Assembly (NCBI GenBank): GCA_022393335.1
Contig: JAJEKB010021191.1
Span: forward strand, 1,655,068 to 1,719,067
Direction of reading: 5' to 3'
Length of the DNA: 64,000 nucleotides
Source: Macrotrachela quadricornifera
Taxonomy: Eukaryota > Rotifera > Eurotatoria > Philodinida > Philodinidae
A program made the translations under genes and the position numbers. This document shows positions 23,944 to 36,329 of this stretch, in pieces. Positions within the stretch are counted from its first letter, which is position 1. Every line of letters begins with the position of its first letter. The notes beneath the pieces are model-generated. The model saw nothing but the letters and a program-made list of their open reading frames with translations. It was not told the DNA's origin and did no database searches.

Positions 23944-26900
23944 ATGACGGATATATCTCTAGCAACATTACCTACTGAATTGCTGTATCGTATTTTGAAT
24001 AATCTTGATGCATACTTCATTATTTTTTCGCTACGTCCTGTGTGCAAACGATTCTATGCAATTGCTACAGTCTATGATCGATATGAATTAGATCTTAATT
24101 CTATGTCACAAATACATTTAAAAAGAATTTCTCGTATTATACAAGCAAAAAATATTACTTCATTAATACTAAACGATAGATCCGATCAATCAGTTCGCAT
24201 CAAATCATTTTTTTCATCCTTTGAAATCAATCAATTAACTCGACTTCGATCGATTACATTGGATAAAATAAACGATTTGAAAGATTATGAACTTTTGAAT
24301 CGTCTAATCATTTCCAATTTGGTCTCATTTAATATTCATATACATGAAAAAAATGAACAACACTCATTAGCTTTTATTTCGAAGGTTATGACGCAATCAA
24401 TTCTTTGTAAACTAAATTTAATGGAATCAGATTACAGTAAAATAAGTATACCTTGGTCAAATCTGTGCAATATAATACATCTTACAATTAAATCATGTTC
24501 GTTTAAAGAATATGATCTTACTCTAGAACATTTACCTCATTTACAAACGCTGGTAATAACACATTTCACCATGAACCAGCCTAATGTGTTAATCAAATCA
24601 TCTTCTATACAATATCTACAGTTGATATCATTGGAGATCGGTAATTGTTCTTTATCAATAACTGATTTTGAACGTCTTCTTTCGTTAACACCATCACTTG
24701 TCAGACTAAAATTAATTTCGTATAGATCGAATATGGACTCGTTTTTGGATGGTTCTGATTGGACGAACTTAATTCAAACTAAACTATCCAATTTGAAAAT
24801 ATTTCAATTTTTCTTTTCTTACACTCTGCTAAAAGAAAACAATATGAATGATCTGAATTTATTGATTGATCAATTTCGAACTCCATTCTGGTTGCACGAA
24901 AAAAAATGGATGGTCATATGTGATTATTTTTTAAAGCGAAGAATGATCAATTTCTATACAACACCAAGGTGTACTACGAACTTTGAACAACAATCACGAT
25001 TAATCAAAACATTGCTGCCTTCTTTTATCACAATAAGATTCAATATTTCATCGATGAATGTTGATTTTCATCCAATCGTTCGTCTAATATATTCTACCAA
25101 CGATGTTACACAATCAGAAGTATGTAGTAAAATCTTGTTCAGTAAATGATCATTTCTGAATATTTTGCGAATAGATATTGACGAAATTAAATCTAAAGGA
25201 TGAAAAAATTGAAGTGCATGCTATGAAATATTTGGCTGATGCATTGAGAAATGATACAGTAACTGTTAATTTTTCTCATCATATATAGGAAAAAATATTT
25301 CATTGTTATCATATAGACAATCAAAAGTATTGATTTAGGCAACAATGCTATTGGAGAGGAAGGAGTACAATTCATTGCTGAAATCTTAAAAAATAATATG
25401 GTAAGACAAGTTTTTTCGTATATATCATTATCTATCAATATTATTTTTAAAAAAAGACACTGACATCACTTAATCTGAAAGGAAATCAGATTGGAACAAA
25501 AGGAGCACAATATCTAAGCGATAGTTTACAAAACAACACGGTATTTCGGAAATTTTCTTTTCACATATAGACAACTATTTTTTATTATTCATTACGCACA
25601 GACAATTAAACATATTCATCTAGAAGACAATGGAATTGGAGAAGTTGGTGCATTATACATAGCAGAAGCAATAAAATCTAATAAAGTAATTATAATTGTT
25701 CGATTTACCTTGATTTATATCTTATTCGAAGGTGATTAATACAATTAGTTTGGGAAAGAATCAAATCGGTACTCTTGGAGCAAAATATCTGAGCAATGCA
25801 TTACAACACAATATGGTTACTATTGAATTACTTTTATCATATTTAGAAAATTGATTCATCTTTATTGTATAGATAATCAGTAATATTTCTCTAGAAAATA
25901 ATGGAATCGGGGATGAGGGCACGCAATTTTTAGCCGAAGCGTTAAAAAATCATACGGTAATTTTCTATCCGAATATGAAATGCTTTACTTTATTTTGTGA
26001 ACAAGACACTTACTTCGCTTCAACTCGCAAGCAATCAAATTGGAAGCAAAGGAGCAGAATATCTGAGTAATATATTACAAAACAGCATGGTAACTTTTTT
26101 ATTATTTGTATCGTATGCGTGAAATCACTGGAGGAATTCTTACGTAGACAATTCGTCAAATTGATCTAGATGATAATGATATTCGAGAGGAAGGAATACG
26201 ATTCCTTGCTGAAGCTCTCAACAAAAATACGGTAATTCTTCTACTATCATCTATTCCATTGCCTATTCTTTTTTCGAAAAAAAAACAGACACTTGTTTCA
26301 CTTAATTTTGGTGGAAATCAAATTGGAACTAAAGGAGCACAATATCTAGCCGATTCGCTCCGAAATAAAAAAGTAACTATCTATCTATTTTGATGTTTTT
26401 CATTATGTCTACAAATAGAAGTTAATCAAGCTTGATCTTAGAAATAATAATATCGGAGATCAAGGAGCTCTGCATGTGGCTGATGCTTTACAAGATAAAA
26501 TGGTAACTCAACATTTTAAGTTATTTTTCTCAAGATTTTGATTATTTTCCCTCACAGGCATTAACAATACTAGATCTTGGTTTTAATAGAATTAGTGCTA
26601 CGATAGCAGAACATCTCTATGTATTATTTCAAAATAAAAATGTAACTTTAATATACTACATATATTTGTTCAATACATCTATACTTTTTCTATATAGAAA
26701 CTTGTACATTTTGAACTAAAAGGTAATGATGGATGCAATGCTGCTGCTATGAATGCAAGTTTTCAAATTCGAAACAGCAAGGTGATTTTTATTCACTCTA
26801 TATCTTACGTAAATTAATGTTTATATTTTGTATATATAGAAAATTACAACATTAGATCTTCGATCAAATAATATCGGAGATCAAGAAGCCAAATATATTG

Positions 26901-29900
26901 CTGATGCTTTACAAAACAATACTGTTAGTAATGTTTGCTATTTCGTTTGTATTTGATTTTCATTCTATATGTAGACACTTCGAGAACTCGATCTACGATC
27001 AAACGATATCGGAGCAAATGGAGTAGAACATCTATATAACGCATTGCGAGATAATACAGTTATTTTTTGGGCATTATTGTTTTTTTTTTATTTTAATTAG
27101 TATTTCTTCACATAGACTTTGATGAACCTGTATCTTGCTGGCAATAAAAGTGCACAATCTGATGTCCTTGAAACAATTATTTACATTAAAAAAAAGAAGG
27201 TTATCTAATAAATCTATTTCCTTTTTGAAATATTCTTTCATTTATGGTATCGAACAGACTCTAAAACTGCTATTGTTTCCCTGCAAAAAACTTGGAAATA
27301 TCGGAGTCCGATATTTATTCGACACATTACGAAATAATACAGTAACTTTTGGTCATGATGAGTTTTTATAGCTATCTTTTATTATAGGTCATTAAAGAAA
27401 TTTGCTTATCATACAATGAAATAGGAGATGAAGGGGTGCAATATCTTGCTGGGTGGTTAAGAAATAATAAAGCAAGTATCAGTTTATGTTTCAGTACTAA
27501 TTCATCTTTTCTCTGTATAGTCACTTCGTCAATTAAATCTACAGAACAATTGCATTACTGATATAGGAGCAACGTATATAGCTGATATATTAAAGGAAAA
27601 CACGGTAAAAGTTCTCTATGATTTCTACTTATTGATATATCTTTATCGTTTGTAGACTCTTACTGTACTAGAGTTAGGATCGAATAATATTCAAGACAAT
27701 GGAATGGAAAGTCTTGCTGATGCAATGAAACTGAATACAGTGAACCACTTTTCTTTTTATGTGTATTTTTCATTTCTCATCATTTTTGTTAGACACTTAC
27801 GAATCTCGATTTAAAGCATAATCCAAGTGTTTTATCAGAGGTAGTAGAAGAGATCGTTACCATACGACACAACAAAGTATGATCAATTTTCTACTCATTC
27901 TTCTATATCTATTTCTTACTGCAGAATCGGAATTCATTACGTGTATCAACAAGAAATATGGGATGCCAAGGAGCAAAATGTATCAGTTCTATTTTAGGAC
28001 AGAATACGGTAAATATGACTGGGTCATTTCTTTTCATTTAACATTCATATAATCTAGACTTTAACTCGATTATATCTCAATGGTTGCGATATTGGAGAAC
28101 AAGGGGTAAAGTGCCTTGCTGATGGTCTAAATAATAATAAGGTAAGAATTCGTAACTTGTTTAAATAAATCTCATTTCTCGCATTATTCAAAACTAGTTA
28201 TTAATTGCACTCAGACTCGGCAACAATCAAATCGGAAGTAATGGAACACAATATCTAGCTGAAGTATTATCACATCATCCGGTACTTATATCAATTATTA
28301 GCGTTTTATCATCATTTTCTTATTTTTTGTGTACAGACTCTTACTGATCTTGAACTTGAAAATAATCAAATCGGAGATGAAGGAATTCGATATTTGGCTT
28401 GTGCTTTAGAAACTAACAGAGTAACTATCGATGATTATTTTGTTTTAATATCGCTTTTATTCATCACAGGTATTGAACGAATTGTGTTTGAACAAGAATG
28501 ATATTGGAGAACAAGGGGCAAAATACCTCGCTGATGCTCTGAATAAGAATAAGGTAAGTGTGTATTACTTATTTCAATGAATCTCATGTTTTATATTGTT
28601 CAATACTAGATATTAATTACACTCACACTCGATAATAATCAAATCGGAGATCAAGGTGCTCAATATTTGGCTCATGCTTTAGAAAACAATAAAGTAACTA
28701 TGAGTATTCAATTTTTCTTCGTTTCAATATTGTTTCTTATAGGTACTTACTGAACTACGACTCGACAAGAATAATATTGGAGACCAAGGTGCCCAATATT
28801 TAGCTCATGCTTTAGAGACTAATAGAGTAATTATCAATGTGACTGTATTTCGTTTTGTTTTGTTTTGATCTATTTTAGGTACTGGCTACATTAATTCTTC
28901 GAAAGAATCAGATTGGAGACCAAGGAGCAAAGTATTTCATTAACGTACTCAAAAATAATACGGTTAGATTTTCATTCATCTCTTCCTTTTAATAGCTATT
29001 ATTGAAATTTTAATATAGAATCTGAAATATCTCGAATTGAAGGATAATAAGAGTTCTGCTTGTGATGCTATTTCATCAATAATTAATACTCGAAATCATC
29101 CAGTAATTCATAGATATTGAACATCATTTTTAATTATTTGTAACGTTTATTTTTTCAGTATTCTCCCTACATTGGTCTCAATTTCTATGGAATTGAAGAT
29201 GATATAATCGAGTTTATGACATCTTTTCTACGAAACGAAAGGGTAATTACTGATTGATCTCTTACCTTATAAGTTTTTCTTATGACTTTCTTGAACAGAT
29301 TCAAGGTATTAGTCTTATTTCAAATAAAATAGGTGATCGAGGTGCACAATGTTTAGCCTCATTAGTAAAAAATTCTACGGTAATTGACTTGATTGTGTGA
29401 TATGCCTCTTCTTTACATTTGTGTTTGATAACAGACGATACTTTATTTGGATCTTCAATCGAATCATATTGGAGACGAAGGAGCTTATCATCTTGCTGAC
29501 GCATTAAAATATAATAAAGTGATATGAAATATAGTGGAATTTGACTTGCTTATTTCATAATTTCTTGTAGACATTATCTATTCTCAGACTTCGTGGAAAT
29601 GAGATTGGACCTATAGGTACAAAGTATTTGATAGATGCTGCACAAAATAGAACGGTTAATCATTCTTTATTCTATTAACTTCGTTGTGATATTTTGAAAT
29701 TCTATTTTAGAAGCCAATGGCGTTAAACCTTCATGGTAAGAAGATCAAAAAAATGTGCCTTATTTTTTTTTGAAAATGGATGTACTTCCGTCATTCATAT
29801 ATATAGTTTTTCTGAAATTACTAATTAAAGAAATTAGTAATTTTTTCTCTGATTATGTTGTTTTTTTACAGGAGTGCTGGAACTACGTTGCCCATCAGGA

Positions 29901-30056
29901 CATCGCCTCCGGTTGTATAATGGCATTGGGAACCAAATGAATTGGGAACATGATTTTGTATGTGATATATGCTCGAACCGATCTTGCTATTTATCATGGC
30001 ATTGCTCTTGTTCAACAAAAGGATTTAACATTTGTGAAAAATGCGCGAATGAATAG
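23944..30056 (+). CDS. F-box protein with 33 RI-type leucine-rich repeats and Cys-rich tail
   Basis: My model has 36 exons and 1384 aa. Exon 1 (23944-25119, 392 codons) opens with an F-box-like motif (LATLPTELLYRILNNLD...RPVCKRFYAIA), suggesting an SCF ubiquitin-ligase adaptor, then an irregular leucine-rich region. From 25175 to 29654, 33 consecutive exons each encode one 28-residue RI-type repeat (LTxLxLxxNxIGDxGAxYLA), 32 of exactly 84 nt and one of 81 nt (29299-29379), all phase 0, with introns of roughly 50-65 bp. The last two exons (29711-29735, 29872-30056) give a tail with CPSGHRL, CDIC, WHCSCS and CEKC: a C1/ZZ-like zinc-binding pattern. The intron after 27471 uses GC as donor. LRR horseshoes bind proteins, so a ubiquitin-linked recognition or immune-type receptor is possible; this is inference. 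An AATAAA lies near 30145. Confidence 0.85.
25175..29654 (+). repeat. Array of 33 single-LRR exons
   Basis: Exon starts: 25175, 25317, 25457, 25602, 25732, 25873, 26006, 26148, 26289, 26419, 26558, 26698, 26840, 26975, 27116, 27258, 27388, 27521, 27656, 27793, 27925, 28058, 28198, 28337, 28470, 28610, 28743, 28879, 29019, 29159, 29299, 29435, 29571. All are 84 nt except 29299 (81 nt). The repeat period on DNA is about 130-145 bp. Most exons begin with ACA/GTA-CTT-x and end just before GT. Exons at 28337, 28610 and 28743 are especially similar (recent duplication suspected). Confidence 0.9.
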
Positions 30057-30467
30057 AACTGAAAAACTTCGCCATCTAAGTATATATAAAAACCAGAAAA
30101 TTAATCAAAATCTAATAATATAACATAATTATCAAAGTACACAATAAAAAAACTTAGCTAAAGGAAGATATATCCTGTTCATACAATGATACACGGTGAA
30201 TAGATCGCAAAAAAAGATTTTCCTCATGCCTTTCCATCTCCTTCAAAGAAACATTCAGCAAAAATTATTTTCGACACGGACAGAATTTGATTTTTTCGAT
30301 TCAAAAATATGGGATTTAATTGTAGAAAAACTAAGTTAGTCGTAGAGAAATTTGATAATCATGATCGATCTCGCTTAGATTTGCTTCACTTTCCAGGAAA
30401 TCAGTGTATTTATCCATTATAATAAGACACTATCCCTATGGTTGAGGATGAAACACGATTTTTTAGG
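30057..30467. other. Intergenic, 3' flank of the F-box/LRR gene
   Basis: Polyadenylation-like AATAAA at about 30145; nothing else recognised. The duplicated block with the GPCR gene begins at about 30468. Confidence 0.4.
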
Positions 30468-32564
30468 TCGTATTTCATAAAAACTGATGAATAATTCAAT
30501 CAATGAAGTATTCGAACAACTTAATTTAGTCTGGTAAACTACATTATCAAGTTGAAAGACTCATTTATTGATATTTTCTGCGAAAATAACTATCATATGA
30601 CTTGATGAAACAGAAACCGTTAATCAATACATACTATTTTCATATCAATGAATTAAATGAAAACTGTTAGAGTGCAATTATCATATTTATTTGAATCGGA
30701 GACAACTGTTTGTCTAGTAAATAGTATTCAGTCGTATTTATATAACAAAAATCAATTAGTCTTCGTCCGCTGAAAATAAACTAAGAATCATTACAGCAAG
30801 CAAAATATTTACATGAATGAACACGTAATTGCTTGTTATTTTTATGTTTTATAATTAAAAATTTTTATAAATTTGAAATGAAATATTTCTTTTTATTTAT
30901 AATGCTTAATTAAGTATAGACGAATTTAGTCTTTTTATAACATTTCGATTGAATTAAATCCACTTTTCAATCTGTTCATGAGTGAGCTTAACGACTTTTC
31001 CTCTTGTTCTGATTTATTCGCATTTAACTTATGTGATTACTTCATCATCTGAAATTATTTCTTAATTCAAGCGATTGACACAGTTTAAGACATTGATACA
31101 TTCTGCACAGATGGTCTTTTAAATAAGAAATGAAATCAATCAAAACCAAAAGTTATGAAATTTATTTGACATGTAAAATAGACACGAACAAGAAAGCAGA
31201 AACAAAGTATGTTAATTGACAAACACAGTTTGAATTCAATTGGAAGGTGCAATAATTGCTCGATTCCTCTTCCAGATCATTAATGCATAAAGATTCTGTT
31301 TAAGTTTTGGTATTATGATAAGAGTAGCATAGGGTAATATAATAGCTGGTACATATGTCAGATGTGTAATATATGGTGCAAGAACATTACCACCAAAGCT
31401 TTTTATACCTGCCCATTGTACAATAGTAATGATAACATAAGGAAGATCAAAAACAACATAGACACTTGAGATAATGATCAATTGAATAATCATCTTTCGA
31501 TGTCGACGCCATCCAGCATTTTGTTGTAAACGACGTTTCTGAAGAATAACACGAATAATGAGACCAATATTGAGAGTAACAATAAGTAAAACTGGAATTG
31601 TATAATTCACAAATGATTCATACCAATTGAACCAAGAAGAAATTGTCTTACGAAAGCAAATTGAACCACATAAATTTATTAAAGGATTATAAACACGTTC
31701 ACATGGATATAGAATAATCAGATAAAAATAAAGAATGGGTGCATATAGAGTGAAAATTCCCAATGGAATATAATGAAATAAAAGTCGTCTATAAGTTGAA
31801 TTCATTAAAATCGAATGAAAAATGAGTATATGTCGTTCAATAGATACCCAAACCATTAAGAATATTGCTCCATACCAAATTCCATAATCTACAAAACCTT
31901 GAAGAAAACAAGTAGCAGGAGAGATTGATGATCTATAACCAAGTCTTAGAAAATCCAACGTCATCGATAAATCAATAGTAAGATGAATAAAATTGAACAT
32001 TAGCATAATAACAATACCATGATTCTGACGAAATTTTCGTCCTATTTTCTGAATAATAAGATGATAAAACATAAAGAAATAACATGGAATAGACACTATT
32101 TCACCAAATAATAATAAACCAAATTCAATACTTGTCCATATAGCTGGAACATCAGCAACTTTCAGATTACGAACACGTAATGTTGTTGAATTGTTCACCA
32201 TTGCAGTAGAAGAAACTATCTGAAAATGATTACTTAAAAGAAGAAATAATTCGCTTTATGCGATATATATATATAAGCACGTCTGTGTATTTCATTATTT
32301 TATGCATGAATAAAACTAGTTAATAAGTGTATAGGCATCGTTTAACAGTATTACTGCAATTTTTTTAAGTAGTCTTAAAAATATCGCCGTTTTTACCATT
32401 CTTTAACAACGTTTTAATTTCTACTATTATAAGAACTCATTCATTTTCAAAGGATTCATCATTAAAAAAATGACGAATTATTTTAATAGTGCACAGCATG
32501 AAAAAAAGAGATTTTATTTCCATAATCAATTTAAGAGGAGATTTAGAAAAAAAGGACGCAGTTA
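30468..32564. repeat. Direct segmental duplication, GPCR copy A
   Basis: Starts TCGTATTTCATAAAAACTGA and is repeated in the same orientation at 41578-43662. It covers about 770 bp downstream of the GPCR gene, the gene and about 360 bp upstream. Coding parts are nearly identical; flanks carry small indels. Confidence 0.9.
31236..32201 (-). CDS. Rhodopsin-like seven-transmembrane receptor, copy A
   Basis: A single-exon 321-aa membrane protein with seven hydrophobic helices, at about residues 22-48, 62-85, 100-125, 139-163, 195-222, 240-265 and 275-300. After helix 3 the DRY motif is replaced by ERH (WVSIERHIL). Cysteines before helix 3 (ATCFLQ) and in the second extracellular loop (CERVYNPLINLCGSICF) could form the usual disulfide. 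Arg/Lys-rich loops lie on the inner side (QKRRLQQ, WRRHRK). The N-terminus carries an N-glycosylation site (NNST). It resembles bdelloid orphan GPCRs of the FMRFamide-receptor-like class; the ligand is unknown. An acceptor-like TTTTCAG lies just upstream, compatible with a 5'-UTR intron or spliced leader. Confidence 0.88.
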   Translation of the reverse strand: MVNNSTTLRVRNLKVADVPAIWTSIEFGLLLFGEIVSIPCYFFMFYHLIIQKIGRKFRQNHGIVIMLMFNFIHLTIDLSMTLDFLRLGYRSSISPATCFLQGFVDYGIWYGAIFLMVWVSIERHILIFHSILMNSTYRRLLFHYIPLGIFTLYAPILYFYLIILYPCERVYNPLINLCGSICFRKTISSWFNWYESFVNYTIPVLLIVTLNIGLIIRVILQKRRLQQNAGWRRHRKMIIQLIIISSVYVVFDLPYVIITIVQWAGIKSFGGNVLAPYITHLTYVPAIILPYATLIIIPKLKQNLYALMIWKRNRAIIAPSN

Positions 32565-33067
32565 CCCACGCCCAGACAATAATAACAAAATGATATTAAA
32601 ATGCCTTCAAATCTTAATAAAAATAATAATGTAAAACTAACACAAATAATGGAGGAAAATAATTTTCTGTGATAGATAAAAATGATTATTTCTGACCTAG
32701 TAGAAATTATTTCCTATGGGACAAAATAATGCCTGTAGCATAAATCATTTTTTTGTGACTGTTTCACATCATTATTACTGTTTTCTTTTCACGGTAATAA
32801 TTGTTCAGCTTATGCTAAAAAAATCATTTTAATCCGTGCTCATCTGGTGACTTTCATTCTTGTTTTTTTTCAACATTAGCGGCGGTTTAATTTTCTATTT
32901 CTTAACACACATAAGATAGTTATAGCAGCTGCTAAAAAATTCATTTATTAATTAATGAAAATGAATTTGTTTACATTATTTCTTTCATCGAACTTTCGAG
33001 CTTTTATGCTCGTATTTAAGAAAATAGATAAAAAAGGAGAGAGAGAGTAAGATATAACATAAGATAT
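32202..33067. other. Intergenic upstream of GPCR copy A
   Basis: The first ~360 bp belong to the duplicated block. The rest is AT-rich with no recognised feature. A purine run GGAGAGAGAGAG lies near 33036. Confidence 0.4.
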
Positions 33068-34016
33068 GAGTCATTTTAGTGTCTATTGTACCGTTTGACC
33101 TTCAAAAATGGCCCTGTTTATTTCGCAACCCCTACTTTGTCAAAATGATCGAAATTTATACCGAAGTATCTATCGATCATGTTCTATCTCCACCACTAAA
33201 ATCAGCTTTCTACCTATTACCGTCTACGATAAGTGTCCAAAACAAAGTCATTTTTCCCTCTTTTTTTGTGTGTTTTTATAATGGTTCCACGTTTGTTGCT
33301 TTTCTTTCTTCCTTTTTCTCAAGCTTAAAAGAAAAAAGTAAACGATGTTTAATTGACTTTTTTATATCATTTTTGAATGTTCTATCCACTCATAACTTGG
33401 TTTTCACTCCAACTATTGTCATTCCACAAAAATTTGACATTCTATCAGTGGTTCCAGAAAACGTCAAAAAAAACTGTCCCACCCGTCTTTGAATCTACTG
33501 TCAAGCCAGTAACCGCTTTCAGTCAAACTTTTTTACATTGTAAGATTCACCAATTTGAGCACTATCGAGTGCTGAAAATCGCAAATCAATAGCTTTTTCC
33601 ATTTTTGAATAATTTACATTTCAGTGACGTCCATTGGCATGTGATCTCTAAATTGTCCCACCCCTCTTTTGTCTATCTCCTAAACAAACTATAAAGAGTT
33701 AAGAGCTGCTTTTTTTGCGACAAGTGTCAACCAGCAAGCACTACTTATGCTGCAAATATCAAGTCTGTAAATCATTTCTGAAGAACAGTATTTGAAAAAA
33801 ACAGTCAAATATCCAACCTCCTATTTTGTCCCATTCTCCTTTTTGCCCAGCCATATTTTGCCTATTTCCAAATAAGAAACCTGGCAGTTTGAAAAACTAC
33901 TTTTTCTTATACTTTAGGATATCCTCTATCCACTGATAATACTTTTAAATGCAGCCGTATACTTTTTTTCAACCTTTTTTTTGAAAAAACCGGTACAATG
34001 GACACCAGAATGACTC
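33068..34016. mobile_element. Non-autonomous inverted-repeat DNA element
   Basis: 26-bp ends are inverted copies with three mismatches (GAGTCATTTTAGTGTC.. at 33068 and ..GACACCAGAATGACTC ending 34016). The interior repeats a TGTCCCACCC/TTTGTCCCA-type phrase (33474, 33653, 33827) but has no transposase. The open frame at 33079-33492 lies inside and looks accidental. No target duplication is clear. Confidence 0.55.
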
Positions 34017-34119
34017 TTATCCTGATAATAGGTTACGGATCATATTCTACTACTTCCGGGTTTTTGACAAAATTCAAATCGGTCGATTGAACATTGCAAA
34101 AAAATGTGATTTGAAACCT

Positions 34120-35590
34120 AACATACTATAAAAACAAAGTTCTCTGAAAAATATCTACTATAGGTATTGGCTGAAGCAGTGCTGATTCAGCCTTTCAGCG
34201 ACGGGCTAGATTTCGAACAAATTTTGTGTTTCTTCCGGAAAATATGCTCGAAATAATATTTTACACCCCTCCCCTAAAAACAATTTACATCCTTTCGATA
34301 CCCACTTGGGTTAACCAAAAGTTCTGGTACCAACTTTTAAAATATTCTGTCGAATAAGAAGAACTATTCAAAATTGAGAAACCAAACATACTATTTTGTA
34401 GAACAAGTCGAGACGCGTCGAATGACATATATTAAATCTGATTTTCCTAAGACTTTAATGGAACTATAGTCAATTTACTAGTAAACGGTCATGTACTCAC
34501 AAGTTCCATCAGTTATTGATCATTACAGATGCTGATGTCATTGAAAAGTATTTCTAGGAAAATATTTTTATATACAGTTTTGTAGATTTTTTCATAGGCT
34601 ACTAATTCATATACTTGATATCTCCGATTGTTTTATCACTCAAAGAGAAAAATAAGATTTTTCAATGATCTGCGATTGTTTTTCTTTGTACTATAACTTT
34701 TTGGATACATGCCCGTCTACTAGTTAATTGACTCTAGTTTCACTAAAGTTTTGAAGAAGATCAGATTCAATATATACCATTCGACGCATCTTGATTTACT
34801 CTACAAAATGGTATATTTGGTTTTTCAATTTCGAATAGGTCTTCTTATCCGACAGGGAATTTTAACTGGGCTCACAACTTTTGGTTAACCCTAAGTATAA
34901 TAAATAAAATAAAGTTTATGAAAAATGTGTATTTTACGCATCCACTAAAACAGTGCTGATTCAGCCTACCATATAATAAAAATAATAAAGTTGGCGGAAA
35001 TTGCGTCTTACAGGTATTCACTGAAACAGAGTTGATTCGCCTTAGTATATAATAAAAAAAATAAAGTTTCTAAAAAATGTTTATCACAGGTATTGGTTGA
35101 AACAGCGCTGTTTCAGCCTTCTATATAATTAAAAGAAATGAAGTTTTTGCTGGCTTTCCACTTCCTCTTTTCCTCTTTTTTTCCAAAAAATATTGTATTG
35201 GCGTATTTTTCCTATTTTTTTGCGACAACTTAAATATCATTAAATGTAAGTTTTTAACCAATGCAAAGAAATGGGATCGATAAGAGAATTTAGAATAAAA
35301 CCAAAGAAAAGAGAAAATAAAAAGAGGAAAAAGAGGTGGAGTGAGATGACAGGTTTTTCAAAAAATGTTTATTACAGGTATTGGCTGAAACAGTACTGTT
35401 TCACCTCTGATTCAGCCTATTTTACAATAAAAATAATAAAATGTCTCAAAAGTGTCTGTGATAGGTATTGAATGACACAGCACTGTTTCAACATTGATTT
35501 AACCTTCTATATAGTAAAACAAATAAACTTTCTGAAAAATGTCTATTACGGATATCGGCTGAAACAGCGCTGACTCAGCCTAGTATACAG
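34120..35590. repeat. Degenerate minisatellite with a palindromic core
   Basis: Units of about 75-89 bp share a GGTATTGGCTGAAACAGCGC.. phrase, then TTCAGCCT, an ATATAATAAAAATAATAAAG stretch and TTTCTGAAAAATGT. Cores occur near 34169, 34945, 35018, 35095, 35381, 35469 and 35557. The array is split by the foldback at 34308-34891 and by unrelated sequence at 35150-35350. A lone partial unit lies near 36655. Confidence 0.75.
34308..34891. mobile_element. Foldback element inserted in the minisatellite
   Basis: Left arm 34308-34495 and right arm 34706-34891 are inverted copies, beginning GGGTTAACCAAAAGTT on the left and ending AACTTTTGGTTAACCC on the right. Interior matches include GCGTCGAATG and AAATCTGAT/GAATCTGAT. 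The loop is about 210 bp. No coding capacity. Confidence 0.8.
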
Positions 35591-36329
35591 TGAAGTGGAA
35601 AAAAAATGCCTTTAGTATCTAATAAAATTATTTCATTAGACACGATGAATATCGAAAGTTTTTCTTGTATATATGTTGCACATGCAATAGAGTATTCAAA
35701 TATAATAATCGATAACCGGCTCGCTTTTCGTCCAACTAAAAAAGCAGTAAACACCATGTTGTGATCCGATACACTCAAATAACTTAGGATTATTTTGTCT
35801 TTCTACACGAACTGTATTCTAGTTTAAAAGATGTATTTTGAAGAAAGGTAGAAGAATTCATGAACCTCCTTTTAGGTCAATATTTTGTCGCTGAAGTTTC
35901 AACTCGAGATACAAAGTCTTCTGAGTTTTTGAGGTGAGAAACAAACTCGATGCTACCTTCTCAACTTGTGAGCTCTATTTGCTCTTAAAGATGAGTCTTG
36001 AGAATTATTCACTTGGAACAAAATTTCATCTACTAGCTAACATCTATCTATTCTAAAAATTTCAAGTCAATCGAAAAAGTCATCATTGAGATAATGTGAA
36101 AACTGGGTGGGCGCGCCATTTGTGCTCACAGTTTAATAGACCATGATATTGCATTTGTTTTCAAAGATGTCTTGTAATTGAAGTTCATTTGTATTTTATT
36201 CTATACTATGGACAGAGAATTCCTTCCAGGAAATGATTTTTTTGGCTCAAAATTGCTCCAACACCGTTAGTTTAAAATGACCACTTGATCTAGTAGAAGA
36301 GTGATGGACACTTGAATTACGATGTCTTT
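35591..36329. other. Intergenic
   Basis: Nothing recognised. The minus open frame at 35575-35778 has no domain. Confidence 0.35.

Noticed and set aside
25175..29654. Reading the LRR exons as many small separate genes or as a pseudogene array
   Set aside because: Splice sites and phase are intact at every exon, and the frame continues without a stop from 23944 to 30056.
33079..33492. 137-aa open frame
   Set aside because: Inside a TIR-bounded non-autonomous element, with no similarity to a transposase.
34120..35590. CRISPR-like appearance of regularly spaced palindromic repeats
   Set aside because: Spacers are themselves related, units drift, and the host is a eukaryote; it is a minisatellite.
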